DNA of 20,611 bases. Source: Gemmatimonadota bacterium (lineage in GTDB: Bacteria; Gemmatimonadota; Gemmatimonadetes; Gemmatimonadales; Gemmatimonadaceae). This document shows positions 16,564 through 20,611 of the stretch, in pieces. Positions within the stretch are counted from its first letter, which is position 1. Each line of letters opens with the position of its first letter. The translations under genes and the position numbers were made by a program. The stretch spans positions 1 through 20,611 of the forward strand of contig JARIET010000011.1 of NCBI GenBank assembly GCA_031127185.1. Direction: 5' to 3'. The notes beneath the pieces are model-generated. The model was not told the origin of the DNA. It did not search any database and saw nothing but the letters and a program-made list of their open reading frames with translations.

Positions 16564-16598
16564 ACCGTATACCGCATACCGCGTACGTCGTACTGCCG
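16564..16598. repeat. Degenerate 7-base tandem repeat in the tdh-kbl spacer
   Basis: Five consecutive heptads begin with AC: ACCGTAT, ACCGCAT, ACCGCGT, ACGTCGT, ACTGCCG. The first three are close copies. An 11-base palindrome GTACG-T-CGTAC lies at 16583-16593. It occupies almost half of the 77-base spacer upstream of kbl. Role unknown. Confidence 0.5.
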
Positions 16599-16613
16599 AC
16601 TCGCTGGTACTCG

Positions 16614-17642
16614 TCACCCGATCTCAAATACCACCTTCCCCGCCTCCCCCGACTTGATCGCCGCAATGGCCTCAGCGTGCTTTTCGAGCGGAAACCGGTG
16701 CGTAATCACCGGGCGCGGGTCGAACTGTCCGCTGCGCAGAAACTGCGTCATCTGGATCCAGGTGTCGTACATCCGGCGGCCGACCACGCCATACACGGTT
16801 GTGCCCTTGAAAATGATTTCAGTGGCCAGGTCAATCTCCATCGGCTTCGAAGGAATGCCGAGGATCTGGATCCTGCCGCCGGCGCGCACCAGGGCGAACG
16901 CCTGGTGGACGGCGGCCGGAACCCCGCTCATTTCCAGGACCACATCCACGCCGAGCCCGTCCGTCGCCTTCATCACGGCGGCGGCGGCTTCGCCGGGCTG
17001 CACAGCGTCGTGTGCACCCATCTGGCTGGCGAGTGCGAGCCGCCTGGGGTTCACGTCACTGGCGATGATCCGTGACGCACCAGCCGCCTTGCAGATGCCC
17101 ACGGCGAATATTCCGATCGGCCCGCATCCCGTGACCAGGACCGTGGCACCAGGGAGATTCGTGCCGTGCAGCGCCGTGTGAAAGGCGTTGCCCATGGGGT
17201 CGTGAATCCCGCCGATTTCATAGGAGATGTCATCGTCAAGATGCCAGACGTTCGTCGCCGGCATCGCGATGAATTCGGCGAAACACCCGTCGCGATCGAC
17301 GCCAATGATCTTCGTGTTCGGGCAGATATGCGAGTTGCCGGTGCGGCAGAGGTGACAACGGCCGCAGACGATATGTCCCTCGGCCGTGACGCGGTCACCG
17401 ACCTTCACATCGGCGACGAGCCGGCCAACCTGAGTCACCTCGCCGGCGAACTCATGGCCCACGGTGAAGGGCGGCCGGCATCGGCCCTGGGCCCACGCGT
17501 CCCACTCGTGGATATGAACGTCGGTGCCGCAGACGCCTGCGCGCTTGACAGCAATCAGCACTTCATCGTCGCGAATCGTCGGGACGGGCACGTCAGCCAG
17601 GGTAAATCCCGGGCCGGCGGCAGACTTCACCAGCGCTTTCAC
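16614..17642 (-). CDS. tdh: L-threonine 3-dehydrogenase
   Basis: Zinc-dependent medium-chain dehydrogenase that oxidises threonine to 2-amino-3-ketobutyrate with NAD. A GTG start at 17642 gives 342 residues and places the metal residues exactly at E. coli Tdh numbering: catalytic zinc Cys38, His63 and Glu64 (CGTDVHIHEWD, GHEFAGEV), with Thr40/His43 nearby, and structural zinc Cys93, Cys96, Cys99, Cys107 (CGRCHLCRTGNSHIC). The Rossmann motif is TGCGPIGIFA (171-180) and the family signature GGIHDPMGNAFHTAL spans 144-158. Longer in-frame starts up to 17723 would add residues with no family counterpart. The product is the substrate of the kbl enzyme encoded next, so the pair forms a threonine-to-glycine operon. 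Confidence 0.94.
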   Translation of the reverse strand: MKALVKSAAGPGFTLADVPVPTIRDDEVLIAVKRAGVCGTDVHIHEWDAWAQGRCRPPFTVGHEFAGEVTQVGRLVADVKVGDRVTAEGHIVCGRCHLCRTGNSHICPNTKIIGVDRDGCFAEFIAMPATNVWHLDDDISYEIGGIHDPMGNAFHTALHGTNLPGATVLVTGCGPIGIFAVGICKAAGASRIIASDVNPRRLALASQMGAHDAVQPGEAAAAVMKATDGLGVDVVLEMSGVPAAVHQAFALVRAGGRIQILGIPSKPMEIDLATEIIFKGTTVYGVVGRRMYDTWIQMTQFLRSGQFDPRPVITHRFPLEKHAEAIAAIKSGEAGKVVFEIG

Positions 17643-17714
17643 GGGTAGCCAGGTTGGAGGGGAAAACGAAGACCTGAAACGTCGCATCCGGTGCGCAGCC
17701 ACGGAAGGTGGAGC

Positions 17715-17734
17715 GTGACCCATGTTACGGTCAC
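17715..17734. promoter_or_regulatory. Operator-like palindrome GTGACC-N8-GGTCAC
   Basis: Perfect 6-base arms with an 8-base spacer lie in the 119-base region between the divergent tdh and globin genes, 28 bases before the globin ATG. This is the geometry of a dimeric repressor or activator site. No regulator gene of obvious matching type is adjacent. Confidence 0.5.
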
Positions 17735-17761
17735 AGCCGCTTTGGGGAGGTATTATTCAGC

Positions 17762-18241
17762 ATGCACACTCTCACTTCCCGCAGATCGCGTTCCAAGCGC
17801 CTGCTGCTCGCGGCGTTCACTCTTGCCAGCATCGGCGGCTGCGCGGTATTCGGCCGCGGTGGGCCTCCCGCCACGGCATCGCTCTACGCCCGACTCGGCG
17901 GCTACGAAGCCATAGCGGCGGTCGCCGATGACATTCTGGCTCGCGAAATGAAGGATTCCGTCGTGGCGCCGTTTTTCAAGGGACTCGAGACGAGGGATCT
18001 CCAGCGGATCCGGCAGCATCTGGTGGATCAGCTCTGCGCCGCTGCCGGCGGCCCGTGCTTCTATCCCGGCAAGGACATGAAGACCACGCATGCCGAGATG
18101 GAGATCACGCCAGCCGTGTGGAATGCCTTCGTCGGTCACATTGGCCAGACGCTCGCCGCGTTCAAGGTGGGTGAGCGCGAGCGCAACGAGCTGGTCGTGA
18201 TCGTCAACAGCATGCGCTCCGATATCGTCACCAAACCGTAG
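17762..18241 (+). CDS. Lipoprotein-type group 1 truncated haemoglobin
   Basis: 159 residues from the ATG at 17762, with GGAGG (17746-17750) 11 bases upstream. The basic N-terminus and hydrophobic stretch end in a lipobox (IGGC, Cys27), predicting a lipid-anchored periplasmic protein. The rest matches the group 1 truncated globin pattern: SLYARLGGYEAI (40-51), APFFKG with the CD1 Phe (69-74), GGPCFYPGKDM (96-106), proximal His110 (THAEMEI) and a C-terminal helical VGHIGQTLAAFKV. At the B10 position, where group 1 globins normally have Tyr in DDFY, the sequence reads DDIL (residues 56-59), so the distal Tyr appears lost. This may alter oxygen or NO chemistry, or heme may not be bound as usual. 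It is divergent from tdh. Confidence 0.82.
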   Translation: MHTLTSRRSRSKRLLLAAFTLASIGGCAVFGRGGPPATASLYARLGGYEAIAAVADDILAREMKDSVVAPFFKGLETRDLQRIRQHLVDQLCAAAGGPCFYPGKDMKTTHAEMEITPAVWNAFVGHIGQTLAAFKVGERERNELVVIVNSMRSDIVTKP

Positions 18242-18264
18242 CGCAGCAGGCCAATGCCGAGGCC

Positions 18265-18292
18265 GGGCGCCGGGGACCAGGCACCGGCACCC
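18265..18292. terminator. Hairpin between convergent globin and SDR genes
   Basis: GGGcGCCGG and CCGGCaCCC pair over nine positions with one mismatch around a 10-base loop. It lies between two convergent stops (18241 and 18298) but has no U run on either side, so terminator function is only likely. Confidence 0.4.
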
Positions 18293-18297
18293 GTCGA

Positions 18298-19089
18298 CTA
18301 GAAAATCGTGCCCACCTGACCGCCATCCACCTGGATGGCGGTTCCCGTCAGGAAGCTGGCCCGCTCCGACGCAAGGAATGCGACCACCGCGGCCATCTCG
18401 CGCGGATCGCCCGACCGACCAAGCGGAATGCCGACCATGCGCGCCTTGAGCACATCCTGCACGGGCTTGCCCTCGCGCGCGGCTTTCATTTCCGCCAACT
18501 GCGTGGCCCGTGCGGTGTCAAAGTGTCCCGGAAGCACCGTGTTCACCAGCACGCCGTCGCGTGCCACTTCTGTCGCCAGCGTTTTGGCGAACCCCAGGAG
18601 TCCGGCGCGGGCGGTATTGGAGAGGATGAGCCCGGCCACTGGCTGCTTGGCGGCCATTGAGGTGAGAAAGATCATCCGCCCCCACTTCGCCTTCCGCATC
18701 GCCGGTACGACGGCGTGTGCCATGCGCACCGACGCCATCAAGTTGAGCCCAAGCGCTGCGTGATACTGCTCGTCGGTGGTGGAATCGAACATCGTCGAGG
18801 GTGGCCCACCTGCGTTCGCCACGCAGATATCGATCGAGCCCAGCGCATCGGTGACGGCAGTGGCGACGCGCGAAGCCGCGTCCGCCTGCGTGAGATCCGC
18901 CGGAACCGGCACCGCGCGCACGCCGAATTCATCGCGAATCGCCTGACAATGCGTCGTGAGCTCCGATTCGCGGCGCGCCACCAGCGCAACGTTCACACCC
19001 TCCGTTGCCAGCTCGCGCGCGATGGCGAGGCCCAATCCGCTCGATGCACCGCAAATCAGCGCGTTGCGTCCTTTTAGTCCGAGGTCCAT
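18298..19089 (-). CDS. Short-chain dehydrogenase/reductase family protein with atypical active site
   Basis: 263 residues from the ATG at 19089; a GTG at 19122 is possible. The Rossmann fold has the NAD(P) motif GASSGLG (14-20), NAGG (92-95) and the C-terminal LTGTAIQVDGG (248-257). The catalytic serine position is TSMAA (Ser144). Thirteen residues later, where YxxxK is expected, the sequence reads SNTAR (157-161), replacing Tyr by Ser and Lys by Arg. The surrounding KQPVAGLILSNTARAGLLGFAKTLA matches an SDR subgroup in which this replacement recurs (from memory), so it is not a random mutation. Substrate and activity are unknown; a 3-oxoacyl-ACP reductase label would be unsafe. No Shine-Dalgarno is seen. 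Confidence 0.85.
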   Translation of the reverse strand: MDLGLKGRNALICGASSGLGLAIARELATEGVNVALVARRESELTTHCQAIRDEFGVRAVPVPADLTQADAASRVATAVTDALGSIDICVANAGGPPSTMFDSTTDEQYHAALGLNLMASVRMAHAVVPAMRKAKWGRMIFLTSMAAKQPVAGLILSNTARAGLLGFAKTLATEVARDGVLVNTVLPGHFDTARATQLAEMKAAREGKPVQDVLKARMVGIPLGRSGDPREMAAVVAFLASERASFLTGTAIQVDGGQVGTIF

Positions 19090-19251
19090 GTCTGTAATCT
19101 GTATTGCGCATGGCGCGCGCACGAGTGATTCGGCGATTTTTCAGAGGGAAAATGCCGCGCAGGTGCGTTCGGAACCGAACCCGCCGTGGAAAAATTCCTG
19201 AAACGTTCGCGTCGGGCCGGTCGTCGGTACCGTAGCGCAATGTGTCCGTGG

Positions 19252-19280
19252 TACTTGCGCGATTTCGATTCGCATACAAT
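19252..19280 (+). promoter_or_regulatory. Possible sigma-70-type promoter for the Lys-rich ORF
   Basis: TACTTG (19252-19257) and TACAAT (19275-19280) are separated by 17 bases. The -10 box is a 5/6 match to TATAAT; the -35 is weak. A transcript from about 19287 would have a leader of about 220 bases. Confidence 0.35.
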
Positions 19281-19481
19281 TCTGTAGCCAAGCGGTTTGC
19301 GTTGCATCACGCCGGATGTCATGTGATTCAACGCTGTTTCGCAAAAAAACTGAAACACAAAACTCGATTTCATGCGCACTTCGCCGCGTAGCATCAGAAG
19401 GTGGCGAAGGCGTCCCAGACGGCGCCGCGGAAACGCGGTACCGATCCCAGCGATCCACCGGGGGATCGCCAGGGCAAACCA

Positions 19482-19495
19482 CTCCTTCACAGGAG
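19482..19495 (+). promoter_or_regulatory. Hairpin sequestering the AGGAG ribosome site
   Basis: CTCCT (19482-19486), loop TCAC, AGGAG (19491-19495): the whole Shine-Dalgarno is paired in a perfect 5-base stem with a 4-base loop. The ATG follows 9 bases later. Flanking CAC and GTG could add three pairs past a 2-base bulge. Confidence 0.55.
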
Positions 19496-19504
19496 CTGTG
19501 CACC

Positions 19505-19549
19505 ATGGCTGCAAAGAAGAAGGCCAAGAAGAAGGCGAAGAAGAAGTAG
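19505..19549 (+). CDS. 14-residue lysine-rich peptide ORF (MAAKKKAKKKAKKK)
   Basis: The ORF is ATG, two Ala, then three KKK blocks separated by Ala, then TAG: nine lysines in fourteen residues. Support for translation is a full AGGAG 9 bases upstream and a strong intrinsic terminator 16 bases after the stop, so the unit has the complete layout of a gene. The residues resemble the AAKKK repeats of bacterial histone-H1-like tails, but here the tail stands alone. All nine Lys codons are AAG; the Ala codons vary (GCT, GCA, GCC, GCG), which argues against a simple recent DNA repeat expansion. A longer in-frame version from 19316 (77 codons) is possible but has no ribosome site seen. It could instead be a lysine-sensing leader peptide, though no plus-strand gene follows. 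Function unknown. Confidence 0.55.
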   Translation: MAAKKKAKKKAKKK

Positions 19550-19564
19550 CCTTCCTGGCGAAGC

Positions 19565-19606
19565 AGAAGGGGCATCGGCATCACTGCCGGTGCCCCTCTT
19601 CTTTTT
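19565..19606 (+). terminator. Strong intrinsic terminator after the Lys-rich ORF
   Basis: Arms AGAAGGGGCATCGGCA (19565-19580) and TGCCGGTGCCCCTCTTCT (19585-19602) pair along their length, with one 2-base bulge and a TCAC loop (19581-19584), followed by a TTTTT run (19602-19606). This is the best intrinsic terminator in the window. Confidence 0.9.
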
Positions 19607-19654
19607 CCTGTCCAATTGTCTGGTTCGGCCGATCAGCTCCGCCGCCGTGCAGCG

Positions 19655-19840
19655 TCACGCCACCGCGATGAGTTCAGCCTCGGCGTCGGCCTCAGGAACT
19701 GGACCCCAGACATACGCCGAGAATCGCGGCGCGTCGTCAGCGTGACCCCCGCTTGAGATGACAATCCCCATCGGCTCATCGGCGGATTTCGCACCGGGAA
19801 CCTGCGCGGCTTTGGCGCGCGACTGCGTTCGCTTCGTCAT
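19655..19840 (-). CDS. Small hypothetical protein (61 residues)
   Basis: ATG at 19840 with GAGG (CCTC on plus, 19847-19850) 6 bases upstream, and a second AAAGGA further up, so translation is plausible. The N-terminal half is basic (TKRTQSRAKAAQ), the centre has ISSGG (29-33) and the C-terminal half is acidic and hydrophobic (AYVWGPVPEADAEAELIAVA). There is no transmembrane segment or cysteine. I recognise no family. The basic-leader, GG, then distinct-tail layout superficially recalls a peptide precursor, but no maturation or export gene is visible nearby. It lies between the terminator of the upstream methyltransferase-like gene and the convergent Lys-rich unit, so it is likely transcribed alone. 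Confidence 0.5.
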   Translation of the reverse strand: MTKRTQSRAKAAQVPGAKSADEPMGIVISSGGHADDAPRFSAYVWGPVPEADAEAELIAVA

Positions 19841-19949
19841 CTTCGCCCTCAGTCCTTTCTAATAGAATGCGTTATGCGAATCACACCACAGAGATGCACG
19901 GATAGTGCCAGCACTTCCCGTTGCGTAAGTGACGATCCCCCATAGAGTT

Positions 19950-19983
19950 GGAAACACAAAGGCCCGCCTTTCGCCGGCGGGCC
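19950..19983 (-). terminator. Intrinsic terminator of the methyltransferase-like gene
   Basis: Perfect 8-base arms GGCCCGCC (19961-19968) and GGCGGGCC (19976-19983) with a 7-base loop. On the minus strand they are followed by TTTGTGTTTCC, a U-rich tail. It lies 45 bases after the stop at 20028. Confidence 0.85.
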
Positions 19984-20027
19984 GTTCACATATGACACAA
20001 GGATTTCTGAAACGGCGTGTCAAAACG

Positions 20028-20611
20028 CTACATCACATGTTTCTTTGCCACGAAAGTCTTGGCCGCGGCCGACTCCTGGACAAAGCTGATCTCCCATCCC
20101 CTGTAGTGCTCGCGAAGCTCATCTTCGGTGAGCGCGACCTGGCCGGCCACAATCGTTTCCACGAGGTGCACGCCGCCGTCGGTGGTGGCTGTCTGCAGAA
20201 CGGCGATCACGCGCTCGCGTTCGAGGGGCGTCAGGTCCGAGAATGCGGCCGGCGTGCAGATCACGGCAGCCACCGGTCCATCCGGCAGCCAACTTCTGAG
20301 GTCGGTGGTCAGACCCGTGACGCGCGACCGCAGTCCAGCCTCGGACGCTGCTGACAGCACACGTTCCACCACATCAGCTTCCGGCTCTATCGCCGTGACG
20401 TCGCAGCCATTCGCCGCCAGGTAAAGCGCCGAGCCCTGCACGCGCGCGCCAGACACGACCACGGGCGCCTTGAGCGACGCCGGGCTGATGGCATGTGAGA
20501 GTGCGGTGTCCGGGCTGAGTCCCCAGTACTCGGGCCGCTTGGGCTCAGCGGAATTGCGCAGGCGCCTTCGTCGCCAGGTGTCGAAGGTCGGAATCTTCAG
20601 GCGGCGCGCGA
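20028..20611 (-). CDS. Class I methyltransferase-like protein, 5' end beyond window
   Basis: The frame stays open from the stop at 20028 to the window edge (about 193 codons), so the start lies outside. VTAIEPEADVVERVLSAA resembles motif II of SAM-dependent Rossmann methyltransferases (acidic residue after strand 2), preceded by VVVSGARVQGSALYLAANG where the Gly-rich motif I should be. VAAVICTPAAFSDL fits strand 4, and GGVHLVETIVAG fits strand 5 of a TehB-like fold. Motif I lacks the usual D/E-x-GxGxG: only the Gly of SGA and the Gly of QGS remain, so SAM binding is uncertain. The C-terminal YRGWEISFVQES is also TehB-like. The N-terminal part (RRRLRNSAEPKRPEYWGLSP) is basic. The GTG at 20462 is an unlikely start because it would cut strand 1. 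Confidence 0.65.
   Translation of the reverse strand, partial: ARRLKIPTFDTWRRRRLRNSAEPKRPEYWGLSPDTALSHAISPASLKAPVVVSGARVQGSALYLAANGCDVTAIEPEADVVERVLSAASEAGLRSRVTGLTTDLRSWLPDGPVAAVICTPAAFSDLTPLERERVIAVLQTATTDGGVHLVETIVAGQVALTEDELREHYRGWEISFVQESAAAKTFVAKKHVM

Larger units (their letters stand above)
19090..19504. other. 415-base intergenic region: SDR upstream region and leader of the Lys-rich ORF
   Basis: No protein gene is supported here, although a frame from 19316 is open and in phase with the lysine-rich ORF. The left part must hold the SDR promoter on minus. From about 19252 the plus strand has a promoter-like pair, then a leader with two small hairpins: CCGCG-GAAA-CGCGG (19425-19438, a GNRA-type loop) and GCGATCC-N6-GGATCGC (19450-19469). 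A third hairpin covers the ribosome site. The AT-richer stretch around 19316-19375 stands out from the GC-rich surroundings. Confidence 0.45.

Noticed and set aside
19471..19530. GEMM (cyclic-di-GMP-I) riboswitch-like strings AGGGCAAACC and GCAAAG around the Lys-rich ORF start
   Set aside because: Only two short strings match; the conserved GGGACGCAAAGCC core and receptor helix are missing, the spacing is too long, and the second string is coding sequence.
19316..19549. 77-codon ORF ending in the Lys repeats as the real gene
   Set aside because: No ribosome site at its start, biased unstructured translation, and a perfect AGGAG placed for the internal ATG; it remains possible but less likely.

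Overview
The window is about 20.6 kb of GC-rich bacterial chromosome. It carries 16 recognisable protein genes, one short peptide ORF and one small unknown ORF, with no tRNA, rRNA, insertion sequence or CRISPR array that I can see. The gene content (class A PBP, an Omp85-like outer-membrane protein, a small outer-membrane barrel, a lipoprotein, an NtrY/NtrX-type pair, alanine-rich signal peptides ending in AQ) indicates a Gram-negative cell envelope. The mix would fit a soil or freshwater lineage such as Gemmatimonadota. That placement is an inference from overall look, not from a marker gene.

Left part (1-6331). A 3'-truncated tyrS on the minus strand is divergent from a tight plus-strand cluster: class A penicillin-binding protein, amidohydrolase/deaminase, ilvE aminotransferase and an HNH protein (gaps of 9 and 32 bases, then an ATGA overlap).

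Middle left (6379-11526, all minus strand). A NtrY-like kinase and a NtrX-like sigma-54 activator are followed by a 158-base gap and then two envelope genes: a bactofilin-like/Omp85-like fusion and a DUF4390-like exported protein. The gap holds a good -24/-12 sigma-54 promoter candidate plus two near-copies of the same motif, so a locally encoded regulatory circuit is readable from sequence.

Middle right (11527-15167). A 485-base intergenic stretch with several mutually compatible and competing helices precedes a NYN ribonuclease-like protein. That protein has two LOTUS (OST-HTH) domains separated by an Arg/Gly-rich linker. It overlaps (ATGA) an AAG-family 3-methyladenine DNA glycosylase. A strong hairpin separates these from a convergent small outer-membrane barrel gene.

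Right part (15328-20611). tdh and kbl (minus) form the threonine-to-glycine route. Divergent from tdh is a lipoprotein-type truncated haemoglobin with a palindrome in the shared upstream region. A convergent SDR-family gene lacks the usual YxxxK active site. Next comes a compact unit with a leader, a hairpin that covers an AGGAG site, a 14-residue lysine-rich ORF (MAAKKKAKKKAKKK) and a strong intrinsic terminator. A 61-codon unknown ORF and a 5'-truncated methyltransferase-like gene, with its own terminator, close the window. The most unusual items are the lysine-rich mini-gene unit, the bactofilin-Omp85 fusion with its sigma-54 promoter, and the NYN-LOTUS-RG-LOTUS protein.
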